A stretch of 64,000 nucleotides of DNA. Source: Streptomyces toyocaensis. Its GTDB lineage: Bacteria > Actinomycetota > Actinomycetes > Streptomycetales > Streptomycetaceae. Under the pieces are notes generated by a model. The model was not told where the DNA came from. It saw only the letters and a program-made list of their open reading frames with translations, and ran no database searches. Both the position numbers and the translations under genes were made by a program. Every line of letters starts with the position of its first letter. Position 1 is the stretch's first letter. The stretch lies in NCBI RefSeq assembly GCF_000725125.1, contig NZ_JFCB01000012.1:116102-180101 (forward strand), in the 5' to 3' direction. Below, piece after piece: positions 47,679 to 57,592 of the stretch.

Positions 47679-50291
47679 CTACATCGGCCGCTGCAGGTTT
47701 TGGGCCGCGTGGGTGAACGGTTCTCCACCGGTCGGTGCCGCCCCGGCGCGGGTTCCGGAGGGCGTGGCGGGGTCCGGTGGCCGGCCCTCGGCGGCCGGGA
47801 GGCTGAGGACCATGGTCAGGCCGCCGCCGGGGGTGTCCTCGGCCTGCAGCGTGATTCCCATGGCCTCGGCGAAACCGCGGGCGACCGCCAGGCCGAGGCC
47901 GACCCCGTCGCCCCGCGGGGCGTCGCCGTGGCGCTGGAACGGGGAGAAGATGCGCTCCTTGACCTCGTCGGGAACGCCCGGCCCCCGGTCCACCACGCGC
48001 AGTTCCACCCGGTCGGCGAGCGTGCTGGCCGCGACCAGGACCGGCTCGTCCCGGGGGCTGTACTTGACGGCGTTCTCGACGACGTTGGCGACCACCCGCT
48101 CCAGCAGCCCCGTGTCCGTCGCCACCATGGGCAGGCTCTCGGGGATGTCCAGGACGACGGCCGGTCCCGGTTCCGCCATCCCTCCCAGGGCCAGCGGGAC
48201 GACCTCGTCCAGGTCGACCTCGCGGATGAGCGGCGTGACGGTTCCGGTCTGCAGGCGGGACATGTCGAGCAGGTTGCCGACCAGGTGGTCGAGACGGTCG
48301 GCGCCCTCCTCGATCGCCTCCAGGAGTTCGGCCCGGTCCTCCTCCGACCATGCGACGTCGCCCGACCGCAGCGACGACACCGACGCCTTGATCCCGGCGA
48401 GCGGAGTGCGCAGGTCGTGGCTGACCGCGGCGAGCAGGGCGGTGCGGATGCGGTTGCCCTCGGCCAGTTCCCTGGCCCGGTCGGCCTGGGACTGGAGCCG
48501 CCCGCGGTCCAGGACGACGGCGGCCTGCGCGGCGAACGCGGCCAGGACGCGACGGTCGGATGCGGGCAGGACCCGGCCCGAGATGGCGAGCACCATGTCG
48601 TCGCCCACGGGCACGGCCACGTCGGCGTCCTCGGGCCGCGGCACGGCGGAGGCGGCGCCGACGCTGCCGGCGCAGGACCACGGCGCCTTGTCGTCCTCCC
48701 GTTCCAGCAGGGCCACGGAGTCGACGGCGAAGGTCTCCCGCACACGGTCCAGCAGCGCCTCCACGCTGGTCTCGCCCCGCAGCACGGTACCGGCGAGGAA
48801 GGACAGGGTCTCCGCCTCGGCGCGCAGCCGGGCCGCCTGGTCGGTACGGCGTGCCGCGAGGCCCACCACCGACGCCACGGACACGGCGACCCCCACGAAG
48901 ACCACGAGGGCGACGATGTTCTGGGGGGCGGCGATGGTGAAGGTCCGCACCGGCGGCGTGAAGTACCAGTTGATCAGCAGTGACCCCACCAGGGCGGAGC
49001 CGAGGGCGGGGAGCAGGCCGCCGAGCAGCGCCGCCGCGACCGTGAACGCCAGGAAGAGCAGCATGTCGTTGGCCAGGCCCACGTCGGGCAGGGCGGTCTT
49101 CAGCAGCAGGGCCAGCAGCAGGGGGCCGAGCACGCCGGTCAGCCACCCGGCCAGGATCCGGGACCGTCCGAGGCGCGCGCCCCGGGCCGCGGGCAGGCCG
49201 CGGCCCTTGCCCACCTCGTCGTGCGTGATGAGGTGGACGTCCAGGTCCGGCCCGGAGTCGCGGGCGACGGTGGCACCCACGCCGGGCCCGAGCACGTACT
49301 GCCAGCCCGTGCGCCGGGACGCGCCGAGCACGATCTGGGTGGCGTTCGCCCCGCGGGCGAACTCCAGCAGCGCGGTCGGGATGTCGTCGCCGACGACATG
49401 GTGGAAGCTGCCGCCCAGGTCCTCGACGAGGGTGCGCTGGACGGCCAGTTCCCCAGGCGAGGCCGAGGTCAGCCCGTCGCTGCGGGCCACGTAGAGCGCC
49501 ATTACCTCGCCTCCGGCGCCCTTCTCCGCGAGGCGTACGGCCCGCCGTATGAGCGTCCGGCCCTCCGGGCCCCCGGTCAGGCCGACCACGATCCGCTCAC
49601 GCGAGCCCCAGATCGCGCGGACCCCGTGCTCGCTGCGGTACTGCTGCAGGTACTCGTCGACCCGGTCCGCCACCCAGAGCAGGGCCAGCTCGCGCAGGGC
49701 GGTGAGGTTGCCGGGGCGGAAGTAGTTGGACAGGGCCGCGTCGACCTTGTCGGGCGGGTGGACGTTGCCGTGCGCCAGCCGGCGGCGCAGGGCCTCGGGG
49801 GTCATGTCGACCAGCTCGACCTGGTCGGCCCGGCGCACCACCTCGTCCGGCACGGTCTCCCGCGGGCGCACCCCCGTGATCGACTCGACGACGTCGCCGA
49901 GCGACTCCAGGTGCTGGATGTCGACCGTGGAGATCACGTCGATCCCGGCCGCGAGCAGTTCCTCCACGTCCTGCCAGCGCTCGGTGTTGCGCGAGCCCGG
50001 GGCGTTGGTGTGGGCGAGCTCGTCGACGAGGACCACCTCGGGGCGGCGGGCCAGCACGGCGTCCAGGTCCATTTCCGTGCGCGTGGCCCCCCGGTGCTCC
50101 AGCCGTCTGCGGGGGACTTCCTCCAGGCCGTGCAGCAGCGCCCGGGTGCGGGGCCGGCCGTGGTGCTCCACGAGGCCGACGACGCAGTCGGTGCCGCGTT
50201 CCACCCGGCGGTGCGCCTCGGACAGCATGGCGTAGGTCTTGCCGACGCCCGGTGCCGCGCCGAGGTGGATCCGGAGTGTGCCGCGTGCCAT
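47679..50291 (-). CDS. kdpD: sensor histidine kinase KdpD
   Basis: 870 aa. The KdpD N-terminal domain shows a Walker A motif GAAPGVGKT (about residues 11-19) and VVLVDELAHTNAPGSRNTERW, followed by a USP-like domain (about 245-365), four membrane helices (about 390-490), a GAF-like domain, HisKA with VSHDLRTPLAGIKASVSS, and HATPase (NAVKYSPRDEP, DRGPGVPDEVKERIF, GLGLAVARGFAEAMG). It senses K+ limitation or turgor and phosphorylates KdpE. No kdpE or kdpFABC is in the window. The C-terminal 35 residues are an unusual Pro/Thr-rich extension. Confidence 0.95.
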   Translation of the reverse strand: MARGTLRIHLGAAPGVGKTYAMLSEAHRRVERGTDCVVGLVEHHGRPRTRALLHGLEEVPRRRLEHRGATRTEMDLDAVLARRPEVVLVDELAHTNAPGSRNTERWQDVEELLAAGIDVISTVDIQHLESLGDVVESITGVRPRETVPDEVVRRADQVELVDMTPEALRRRLAHGNVHPPDKVDAALSNYFRPGNLTALRELALLWVADRVDEYLQQYRSEHGVRAIWGSRERIVVGLTGGPEGRTLIRRAVRLAEKGAGGEVMALYVARSDGLTSASPGELAVQRTLVEDLGGSFHHVVGDDIPTALLEFARGANATQIVLGASRRTGWQYVLGPGVGATVARDSGPDLDVHLITHDEVGKGRGLPAARGARLGRSRILAGWLTGVLGPLLLALLLKTALPDVGLANDMLLFLAFTVAAALLGGLLPALGSALVGSLLINWYFTPPVRTFTIAAPQNIVALVVFVGVAVSVASVVGLAARRTDQAARLRAEAETLSFLAGTVLRGETSVEALLDRVRETFAVDSVALLEREDDKAPWSCAGSVGAASAVPRPEDADVAVPVGDDMVLAISGRVLPASDRRVLAAFAAQAAVVLDRGRLQSQADRARELAEGNRIRTALLAAVSHDLRTPLAGIKASVSSLRSGDVAWSEEDRAELLEAIEEGADRLDHLVGNLLDMSRLQTGTVTPLIREVDLDEVVPLALGGMAEPGPAVVLDIPESLPMVATDTGLLERVVANVVENAVKYSPRDEPVLVAASTLADRVELRVVDRGPGVPDEVKERIFSPFQRHGDAPRGDGVGLGLAVARGFAEAMGITLQAEDTPGGGLTMVLSLPAAEGRPPDPATPSGTRAGAAPTGGEPFTHAAQNLQRPM

Positions 50292-50489
50292 CGTCCCGTC
50301 CCCTGCTTTCGCGCCGGTTCGGATCGTTCGTGCCGGTTCGGATCGTACGACCGGGGCCGGTGCCGTACGGCCGCCGCGGGTGCCCGCCGGGCGTGCTCGC
50401 GCCGGACCGCGACGGCGGCCGGCGCGGCCTGGGTCCGGTCGGCCCGCCGGTTGTCGTTCATGCCGGGCGCCACCCGTGATAATCGGGGC

Positions 50490-51182
50490 ATGACCTCATC
50501 CCCGACCGGTGTGGACGCGGTGCACGAGCGGCTGGCGGGCGATCTGCTCGCCGTGGGGGCGCCGTACGCGCTCGTCCTGGCCGGTGGTGACGCCGTACGG
50601 GCGCACGGGCTGGTGGACGCCCGGATCAGCCGGGGGGTGGACCTGGCCACGGAGCATCCCGCGGCCATGACGGAGATCACCGACGCGGTCCGGGCGGGCC
50701 TGGAGGGGCGCGGGTGGGCGGTGGGGAGCCGGGAGGCCGATCCGCTGTCCGCGCGGCTGGCCGTCCATGAGCCCGCGTCCGGTGCTCGGTGCCGGGTCGA
50801 CCTGCGCAAGGAGGTGCTGTGGCGGCCGGCGGTGGAGACGCCGGCCGGTCCGGCGCTCTCCCTGGAGGACCTGACCGGTACGGCGGTACGGGCGCTGGCG
50901 GACCGGGGCCTGGCCCGTGACCTCGTCGACGTCCGCGCGGTCTCGGACCGGTGGAGCCACCCGGAGCTGGAGGAGCTGGGCCGCCGCCAGGCACCCGACA
51001 CCTTCGACCTCGCCGAGCTCCAGTCCCGGCTGACCGGCGCCGAATGGCTCGACGACGGCGAGTTCCGCGCCCACGGCCTCGACGGCCCGGCGGTCGAGGA
51101 GCTGCGCCGCTGGGCCCAGGCGTGGGCGGACGACATCGCGGAGCGGCTGGTGGAGGGGGAGCTCCCGGAGGAGGACCGGTAG
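50490..51182 (+). CDS. nucleotidyltransferase-like (AbiEii family) protein
   Basis: 230 aa from ATG 50490. The N-terminal pattern YALVLAGGDAVRAHGLVDAR-ISRGVDLATE and later VDLRKEV match AbiEii/AbiGii-type nucleotidyltransferases, which act as toxins in abortive phage infection when paired with an AbiEi antitoxin. No antitoxin gene is adjacent, so it may be a solitary housekeeping relative. It is divergent from kdpD. Confidence 0.7.
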   Translation: MTSSPTGVDAVHERLAGDLLAVGAPYALVLAGGDAVRAHGLVDARISRGVDLATEHPAAMTEITDAVRAGLEGRGWAVGSREADPLSARLAVHEPASGARCRVDLRKEVLWRPAVETPAGPALSLEDLTGTAVRALADRGLARDLVDVRAVSDRWSHPELEELGRRQAPDTFDLAELQSRLTGAEWLDDGEFRAHGLDGPAVEELRRWAQAWADDIAERLVEGELPEEDR

Positions 51183-51218
51183 GGCCGGGACGGAGCACGG
51201 GGCGGCCCGGGGGGTGGG

Positions 51219-52394
51219 TCAGGCCCGGACGGCCGTCCGGTGCTTGGGGCCGGTCGCCCGCAGGAGCAGGGTCACCGCGGCCGACGCCGCCGCCAGTGCG
51301 GTCATCGCGGCGGCGGGCGAGGTGAGCTGGGCGAGGCCGCCGGCCAGGGCCGCGCTCACGCCCTGCATCGTGAGCATGCCGGAGGAGTGCAGGCCGAGGG
51401 CGTGACCGGAGAGCTCGGGCGGGGTGAGGGCCATCAGCCGCTCCTGCTGGACCAGGCCCGCCGCGAAGCCGGCGGAGGCCACGGCGACCAGAGCGGCGGC
51501 CACGGGGACGGGCGGACCGAGGACGAGGGGCAGGTAGGGCGTGGCGAGGAGCAGCAGCAGCGGGGTGGCCAGCCGCCGTCGGCGGTCCGGCGGCACCAGG
51601 CGGCCGACCGTGAGGTCACCGGCCAGCATCCCCGCGGCCGCGCAGGCGAAGAGGGTGCCGGCGGACTCGGGGGCGTAGGACACGTAGAGGGACTCGCAGC
51701 CGACGACGAGGCCGTTGGGGATCCACAGGCCGAGGTAGACGCGGCGGCGGGGCGGGGACGACCAGAGCCGGGCGTTGGCCCGCCAGGTGGCCCGTACCGA
51801 GGGGCGGCCCGTGGCGCGCGGCGGACGGGGGGTCAGGCCGAGCCGGGCGACGAGCGCCGCCGTGCCGTACAGGGCCGCGCCGAGCAGCAGCGACAGGCGC
51901 GGCGACAGGACCGCCACCAGGACGCCGCCGGCCGCGAAGCCGGTGATCTGCAGGAGCCCGTTCATCATGTTGAAGACCGAGCGGCCCAGGAGGTAGCCCT
52001 CCGTGGGGAGGATCTCGTTCAGCAGGCCCCAGACGACTCCCCCGCCCACCGACGCGACCAGCCCCTGGAGCAGCAGGACCGCGAAGACGGCCGTGAGGGG
52101 CAGGCCGGGCAGGGCGAGGAGCGCCGTGAGCGCCGCGAAGGACAGGGCCGTGCCGGCCGTGGCCGCCCGGGGCGGCAGACGGTCGGCGGCCGACATGAAC
52201 AGGGTCGCGCCGAGGACGTGCGCGAGGGACGGGCCGAACATGCTGAGCGCGGACAGCAGGGGTGAGCCGGTCTGCCGGTGGACCAGGGTGGCCAGGGCCA
52301 GGCCGCTCGTCGTCCGGGCCAGGGTGCGGGCGGACGCGGAGAGGAAGAGCGGGGTGAACTCGGGGGTGCGGAACAGATCCCGGTAGCTGCGCAT
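51219..52394 (-). CDS. MFS transporter
   Basis: 391 aa with about 12 membrane helices, of the enterobactin-exporter-like group (start YRDLFRTPEFTPLFLSASARTLART; conserved SLAHVLGATLFMSAADRLPP). Probably exports a small molecule. It shares its promoter region with the divergent ArsR-type regulator gene, its likely repressor. Confidence 0.88.
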   Translation of the reverse strand: MRSYRDLFRTPEFTPLFLSASARTLARTTSGLALATLVHRQTGSPLLSALSMFGPSLAHVLGATLFMSAADRLPPRAATAGTALSFAALTALLALPGLPLTAVFAVLLLQGLVASVGGGVVWGLLNEILPTEGYLLGRSVFNMMNGLLQITGFAAGGVLVAVLSPRLSLLLGAALYGTAALVARLGLTPRPPRATGRPSVRATWRANARLWSSPPRRRVYLGLWIPNGLVVGCESLYVSYAPESAGTLFACAAAGMLAGDLTVGRLVPPDRRRRLATPLLLLLATPYLPLVLGPPVPVAAALVAVASAGFAAGLVQQERLMALTPPELSGHALGLHSSGMLTMQGVSAALAGGLAQLTSPAAAMTALAAASAAVTLLLRATGPKHRTAVRA

Positions 52395-52474
52395 GCGCGG
52401 AGTCTGGGGAGGGCGGCGGGGTGGTCGTTAATGTTTCGCGCACGGGCGGAACAACCTCCGGGAGGCGGGCGGTC

Positions 52475-53464
52475 GTGGGCTGGTGGCAGATCAGTGCGGA
52501 CACACTCGCCGGGAGCCGTTTCGTGCTCTCGCCGCTCGCCGAGACCTTCGCGGGCCTGCGGCTGCTGCACGCGGCACGGGCCGCGCACCCCGGTGAGCGG
52601 GCGTGGCTCGACGCCCATCTGCCGGCCTATCGCGCGCGGCTGACGGCCGATCCGGTGACCGCCCTGCTGGTGCCGTCCGCGCTGGGAACGGTGTGGATCG
52701 CGGACTTCCTGACCGTCACCCCGCGGGGTGACGAGACCTTCGAGGAGGAGGTCGAGCGGGTGCGCCGGGTCCCGTCGGCCACCGCCCGCGCGCATCTGCG
52801 GGTCTCGCTGGGCGGGCCGCTGCCCGCCCCGCTGGACCGCGACGACCTGGGCGAACGCGCCGCGGACCTCCTCACGCACGTCTGGGAGGACGCCGTACGC
52901 CCGTACTGGGCGCGGCGGCGCCGGATCCTCCAGGCCGACGTGGTGGCCCGGACGGCGCAGGTGGCGCGGGGCGGCTGGGCGGCGGCGCTGGACGCGCTGC
53001 GGCCGGGGACGCGCTGGCTCGGCGGCAACCGGCTCCAGGTCAACGCGCACGAGCTGCCGCCGCGCGAGATCTCCGGGGCCGAGCTGCTGTTCGTGCCGGT
53101 GACCCCGCAGCGGGTGGGCTGGGTGTCGTGGGAGGGGACGCGGCGGTACGCCCTCGTGTACCCGTGCACGGGCGCGCTGGCCGGCGAGGCCGGCCGGGAG
53201 CCCGTGCCGGCGGGCCTGGAAACGCTGCTCGGCGCCGCGCGGGCCCGGGTGCTGATGCTGCTCGGCACCCCGATGAGCACCAGCCACCTCGTCGCCGTGA
53301 CCGGGCAGGGGCTGGGCTCGGTCGGCCGGCACCTGCGGGTGCTGCTGGACGCGGGCCTGGTGGAGCGGTGCGGCAGGGCGGGCCGGTCGGTGCTGTACGT
53401 ACGGACGGCGGCGGGCGAGGTCCTGGCCGAGGCCGGCCGGGGAAGGGAGGCCTCGCGGGGCTAG
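52475..53464 (+). CDS. ArsR-family regulator with DUF5937 domain
   Basis: 329 aa from GTG 52475, preceded by GGGAGGCGG. The N-terminal 230 residues form a DUF5937-type domain (FVLSPLAETFAGLRLLHAA...). The C-terminal winged helix is seen in ARARVLMLLGTPMSTSHLVAV and VGRHLRVLLDAGLVERCGRAGRS. It is divergent from the MFS transporter gene and probably controls it. Confidence 0.85.
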   Translation: MGWWQISADTLAGSRFVLSPLAETFAGLRLLHAARAAHPGERAWLDAHLPAYRARLTADPVTALLVPSALGTVWIADFLTVTPRGDETFEEEVERVRRVPSATARAHLRVSLGGPLPAPLDRDDLGERAADLLTHVWEDAVRPYWARRRRILQADVVARTAQVARGGWAAALDALRPGTRWLGGNRLQVNAHELPPREISGAELLFVPVTPQRVGWVSWEGTRRYALVYPCTGALAGEAGREPVPAGLETLLGAARARVLMLLGTPMSTSHLVAVTGQGLGSVGRHLRVLLDAGLVERCGRAGRSVLYVRTAAGEVLAEAGRGREASRG

Positions 53465-53473
53465 GGTCGGCTC

Positions 53474-53983
53474 ATGACGACTGCAGAGAACAACGGCACT
53501 TCACCCCTCGGCGTCGGGATCGGCGCCCTGAACGGCGGTTCGGCGGACCTCGCCCAGTACGCGGGCCGGGTCGTGCTCGTCGTGAACGTGGCCTCCAAGT
53601 GCGGGCTGACCCCGCAGTACGCCGGCCTGGAGCGGCTGCACGAGCGGTACGCGGAGCGGGGCTTCACGGTGCTCGGCGTGCCCTGCAACCAGTTCCTCGG
53701 ACAGGAGCCGGGCAGCGCGGAGGAGATCGCCGAGTTCTGTTCGGCGACATACGGCGTGACCTTCCCGATGACCGAGAAGGTCGAGGTCAACGGGGACGGG
53801 CGGCACGCGCTGTACGAGCGCCTGACCGGTTTCGCCGACGGGGAGGGGCACAGCGGGGACGTCCGCTGGAACTTCGAGAAGTTCCTGATCGGGAGGGACG
53901 GCGAGGTCGTCGCCCGTTTCTCGCCGCAGACGGAGCCGGAGTCGCCGGAGGTCGTCGCGGCGGTGGAGAAGGCGATCGGCTGA
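53474..53983 (+). CDS. glutathione peroxidase family thiol peroxidase
   Basis: 169 aa. The catalytic Cys43 is in NVASKCGLTPQY, Gln in GVPCNQFLGQEPG and Trp132-Asn133 in RWNFEKFLIG; it is the Cys rather than selenocysteine form. Actinobacterial members use thioredoxin or mycothiol systems to reduce hydroperoxides. It lies 9 bp after the ArsR-type gene and may be co-transcribed. Confidence 0.93.
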   Translation: MTTAENNGTSPLGVGIGALNGGSADLAQYAGRVVLVVNVASKCGLTPQYAGLERLHERYAERGFTVLGVPCNQFLGQEPGSAEEIAEFCSATYGVTFPMTEKVEVNGDGRHALYERLTGFADGEGHSGDVRWNFEKFLIGRDGEVVARFSPQTEPESPEVVAAVEKAIG

Positions 53984-54064
53984 CCGTTTGACCTTGCCCC
54001 TGGGGCAGGGGTGAGCGTCTCTCCCGCCGGGCGGAAGGGCCGCCCGGTGACGGAGGATGTCGGC

Positions 54065-54931
54065 GTGGACGAGGAACTGCTCTCCATCGGGGCGTTCGCG
54101 GCGCGGGCGCGGCTGTCGGCCAAGGCGCTGCGGCTGTACGACCGGCTGGGGCTGCTGGCCCCGGCGCGGGTCGACGGGACCACCGGTTACCGCTTCTACC
54201 GGGCCGGGCAGGTCGAAAGGGCCCGGCTGGTGGCGCTGTTGCGGCAGCTCGACATGCCCTTGGCCCGGATCGCCGAGGTCGTCGACGCGGACGGCGGCGC
54301 GGCGGGGGCCGAACGGCTCGCGGCGTACTGGGCGGACGTCGAGGCGCGGCACGCCGGGCAGCGGGCGCTCGCCGACTACCTCCGTGGACGGTTGTCGGGG
54401 AGGAGCTCCGAGATGTACGGGAAGTTCGTGGTCGAGACGGTGGACGTACCGGCGCAGGTACTGATCACCGAGTCGCGGCACCTGCTGGCGGACGAGCTGC
54501 CGGCGTGGATCGGGGCGTCGCTGGGCCGGCTGGAGGAGGCGGCCCGGGAGTGCGGTGGTGTGGCCGGGACGCCCTTCGTGGCGTACCACGCCGAGGTGTC
54601 GGCGGAGAGCGACGGCCCCGCGGAGGCGTGCGTCCCGGTCGCCGACGAGGCGGCGGCGCGCGCCTGGGCCGAGGGCCGGGGCCGGGCCCGGGGCACGACC
54701 GTCCGGGCGGAGCCCGCGCTGCGGCTGGCCCGCACCCGGATCACCAAGGCGCAGGTGGCGCATCCGCAGATCCTGGCCGCCTTCGAGGCGGTGGAGGAGT
54801 GGATGGAGGCCGAAGGGCTGACGCCCACGGGTCCCTGCCGTGAGGTGTACTTCGCGGACTGGTCGGCCGCGGGCCCCGAGGACCCGGTGTGTGACGTGGC
54901 CTTCCCCGTGGGGCCGCCCGCGGAGGGCTGA
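54065..54931 (+). CDS. MerR-family regulator with GyrI-like effector domain
   Basis: 288 aa from GTG 54065 (GGAGG 8 nt upstream); other in-frame starts lie at 54011 and 54047. The HTH is LLSIGAFAARARLSAKALRLYDRLGLLAPA..., then a coiled coil, then a GyrI/BmrR-like ligand-binding domain from about residue 130 (FVVETVDVPAQVLITESRHL, ending YFADWSAAGPEDPVCDVAFPV). It is a BmrR/TipA-type drug-sensing activator by form; its ligand is unknown. Confidence 0.88.
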   Translation: MDEELLSIGAFAARARLSAKALRLYDRLGLLAPARVDGTTGYRFYRAGQVERARLVALLRQLDMPLARIAEVVDADGGAAGAERLAAYWADVEARHAGQRALADYLRGRLSGRSSEMYGKFVVETVDVPAQVLITESRHLLADELPAWIGASLGRLEEAARECGGVAGTPFVAYHAEVSAESDGPAEACVPVADEAAARAWAEGRGRARGTTVRAEPALRLARTRITKAQVAHPQILAAFEAVEEWMEAEGLTPTGPCREVYFADWSAAGPEDPVCDVAFPVGPPAEG

Positions 54932-54967
54932 GCCGGCGCGGACGTCCCGGCCGGGAGGACACACGCC

Positions 54968-55008
54968 GAGCCCTCTCGGCTAGGACGGCGATCTGGTCGA
55001 GAGGGCTC
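54968..55008. terminator. bidirectional hairpin terminator
   Basis: An 11-bp perfect stem GAGCCCTCTCG / CGAGAGGGCTC with a 19-nt loop, between the converging merR and DUF397 genes. Confidence 0.75.
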
Positions 55009-55031
55009 TGCCGGTGGTGCTGACGGGGTGG

Positions 55032-55223
55032 TCAGCCCTTGACCGAGGCCACGAAGGCGCTCCACGCGTCCGCGGGGAAGGCCAGCTTCGGACCCTCGGG
55101 GACCTTGGTGTCCCCGAGCTCCAGCGCCGCCTCGGTGGTCGACCTGACCATCACGCACGCGCCGTTGTTGTTGGTGTAGGAGGACGTCGTCCACGTTTCC
55201 GTGGTGCCCAGACGAATTGCCAT
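55032..55223 (-). CDS. DUF397 domain protein
   Basis: 63 aa from ATG 55223. DUF397 pattern: WTTSSYTNNNGACVMVRST, then VPEGPKLAFPADAWSAFVASVK. These small proteins pair with an XRE regulator of the WhiJ/BldB-linked type, encoded just upstream here, and are thought to act as its antagonist or partner in development. Confidence 0.92.
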   Translation of the reverse strand: MAIRLGTTETWTTSSYTNNNGACVMVRSTTEAALELGDTKVPEGPKLAFPADAWSAFVASVKG

Positions 55224-55447
55224 GTTCGCTCCGTAGCCAGATGCTGAGTTGCTGTCACCGGCCTGCGCATTCCGGCATGGACCGCAGAACGGATTTCGCC
55301 GACCCCCGCTGGTGGTTGGCGTGATCGACGCTACTCGCCAACATCTTCTTCCGGAGCGTTCGTTCACTCGACCGGATGGCATGTACCAGGCGTGACTTCC
55401 CAGCAGACATGCCAACGGTGTAGGGTCCGCAGCTGCCTGACGGCAAA

Positions 55448-56305
55448 TCAGCGTGCGTAGTCCTTCGCGAGGCGTTCCACGAGCTGACGGGACTGTTCCA
55501 CGTTCAGCGACTGCGCCCGCAGGTGCTCGTACATCACCGTGTACTTCTGCACGTCGTGCGGCTTCTCCAGATACAGGTCGCTGGTGACGCCCTCGATGTA
55601 GACCACGCTCGAATCGGCCGCGTCGGCGAACTCAAGGATCGAGTACTGCCCGTTGATGCCGGCGTGCGCGCCGACCTCGAACGGCAGCACCTGCACGGTG
55701 ATGTGCGGCATCTGGGACAGCTCCATGACGTGCTCGAGCTGTTCCCGCATCACCTGGCGGCTTCCGACGACCCGGTGAAGCGCCGCCTCGTCGAGCACCA
55801 CCCACAGCCGCAGCGGGTCCTTGTCCGCGGTGATGCGGCTCTGCCTGCGCAGGCGGACCTCCACCTGCTTGTCGTTCTCCTGCCCGGACGACTCCGGGGA
55901 ACCGCCCTGCACGATCGCCTCGGCGTACGCACGGGTCTGCAACAGCCCCGTGATGATCTGGGGTTCGTAGACGCGCAGCGATTCCGCGTCCGTCTCCAGG
56001 CCGATGTAGACGCTGTACGGGATGTCACCGAACGCGTGCCACCAGCCCTGCTGGCGGGAGTCCTTGGCCATCTGCATGAGCGACTCGACGATCCGCTGGT
56101 CCTCGACCTCGTACACCCCGCACAGGTCGCGGACGTCGCGCTGGCTGATGCTGCGCCGGCCGTTCTCCAGGCGGCTGATCTTCGACTGCGAGACCAGCAG
56201 CCGCTCCGCCACCTCCTCGGCCGTCATGCCCTTGAGCTCACGGAGCCTGCGCAGCTCCTGGCCCAGCCGGCGCCGCCTGACGGTGGGATTGACATTGGAC
56301 GCCAC
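55448..56305 (-). CDS. XRE-family regulator (DUF5753 type)
   Basis: 285 aa from GTG 56305, preceded by GGAGGTG. The HTH is at residues about 10-65 (LGQELRRLRELKGMTAEEVA, LLVSQSKISRLENGRRS), followed by a DUF5753 domain (YEPQIITGLLQTRAYAEAI, RLRRQSRIT, ITVQVLPFEVGAHAGINGQYS, VYIEGVTSDLYLE). It forms the usual pair with the DUF397 gene downstream and probably regulates developmental or antibiotic genes. Confidence 0.93.
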   Translation of the reverse strand: MASNVNPTVRRRRLGQELRRLRELKGMTAEEVAERLLVSQSKISRLENGRRSISQRDVRDLCGVYEVEDQRIVESLMQMAKDSRQQGWWHAFGDIPYSVYIGLETDAESLRVYEPQIITGLLQTRAYAEAIVQGGSPESSGQENDKQVEVRLRRQSRITADKDPLRLWVVLDEAALHRVVGSRQVMREQLEHVMELSQMPHITVQVLPFEVGAHAGINGQYSILEFADAADSSVVYIEGVTSDLYLEKPHDVQKYTVMYEHLRAQSLNVEQSRQLVERLAKDYAR

Positions 56306-56469
56306 GGGACGTGCACCTCCGGCTGCGTGCCTCGTACTTGCCACTTTGCGTGTCTGCTCCTGAGCAGACTGCCACCAAGGCGCTTCCTGCCGCTGGGAAA
56401 CGGCGGATATACGACGGGTACACGCCACTTCAGCGACGTGTGGCGGTTGACGGGGCCGGGCGGGGCACG

Positions 56470-56515
56470 CCGAGCGGGGCGGAGAGAGCCCGTGCGCTCT
56501 CTCCGCCCCGCTCGG
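56470..56515. terminator. 20-bp perfect hairpin terminator
   Basis: The arms 56470-56489 and 56496-56515 pair perfectly around CCGTGC, downstream of the GPP34 gene. Confidence 0.88.
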
Positions 56516-56593
56516 ACAGCGGCTCCCGTGACCGGGTCTGCGGTGCCGTGGATCCGTGGTGTGCCGTGCCGTTCGGTCTTGGGGACGTACGGC

Positions 56594-57355
56594 TCAGTGG
56601 GCCACGGCGCGTGCCATGGATCCGCGGTGTGGCTGCGCCGGAACGCCTCGGGCGGGTTCCGGTGCGCCCCTGCCGCCGTCGGGGGCGGTCTGCCGGCCCG
56701 CCGTCGGTGCGGAGCTGCGGCGCGGCTGGGCCGCCGCGCCGTTCTGGACGTCCATCACGGCGTGCGCGACGAGTCCGCCCATCGGGTCGTGCCGGATCAG
56801 GTCCCGCAACCGGGAACGCGAGGAGCGTCCCTCGTTCCCCGGGTACAGGTGCTTGCCGAGACCCACCGCGTGCGCCAGTGCGGCGAGCGCCGCGGTCCGC
56901 GGGTCCGGCGGAACGCCGGTGCGGATCGCGGAGTCCAGCCGGGCCCTGATCTCCCGGCTGATCTCGGTGTCCGTCGCCTGGTAGCGAGTCGTCGGCAGCA
57001 CCCCGCACATCTGTCCGGCCACGGCATGCACCATGCCGCACCGCTCCAGATGCGAGAGGTAGGTCTGGCGGAGCCCGAGACGCGGCCCGCCGATCCAGTG
57101 GACCGCCCGCACGGGAGCGCCACGCCTTCGCAGCAACTCCAACGCGCAGTCCAGTGTTGGGTCTCCAGTCGGCCGTGGGACCACCACGGCGATACGATCC
57201 CCGTCTGGGGCTATCCGTCCGGCCAGCGCCAGCTCCACTAGCTGCGCTCCGGCCAGACCGAGGTCGAGCGACTGCGGCTGTGCAGTGGTACCCGTTGCCG
57301 GGTCCAGTGCCAGCAGCAGAAGCTCCTCCGGAAGTGTTCTGCGGCTCCTGCCCAT
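56594..57355 (-). CDS. GPP34 (Golgi phosphoprotein 3-like) family protein
   Basis: 253 aa from ATG 57355, preceded by GGGGAGG. The family core is visible: LPEELLLLALDPATG, LGLAGAQLVELALAGRI, GGPRLGLRQTYLSHLERCG, then ISREIRARLDSAIRTG and LAHAVGLGKHLYPG. Eukaryotic relatives bind PI4P; the bacterial function is unknown. A basic, disordered tail of about 45 residues follows. Confidence 0.9.
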   Translation of the reverse strand: MGRSRRTLPEELLLLALDPATGTTAQPQSLDLGLAGAQLVELALAGRIAPDGDRIAVVVPRPTGDPTLDCALELLRRRGAPVRAVHWIGGPRLGLRQTYLSHLERCGMVHAVAGQMCGVLPTTRYQATDTEISREIRARLDSAIRTGVPPDPRTAALAALAHAVGLGKHLYPGNEGRSSRSRLRDLIRHDPMGGLVAHAVMDVQNGAAAQPRRSSAPTAGRQTAPDGGRGAPEPARGVPAQPHRGSMARAVAH

Positions 57356-57592
57356 CCATGCCTCCCCGCGTGGATGAATGACAGGGTGACCCCTCTCACA
57401 TTGGTCTGTCGAGGGTGCGTGACCGGTTCGTAGTGGAACCGGTAGGTATGTCGTTCTCGTCTACCGCGTGGGGTAAGCCCGCACACAGGACACTGGTACA
57501 TGGTTCGGACAGCGCTGCGGAGCGTTGTCGGGGCGGGCGGTTCACGGTTCGGTTGGCGCACGCGGGGCGTGCGGCGCATGGAGGAGGCATCG

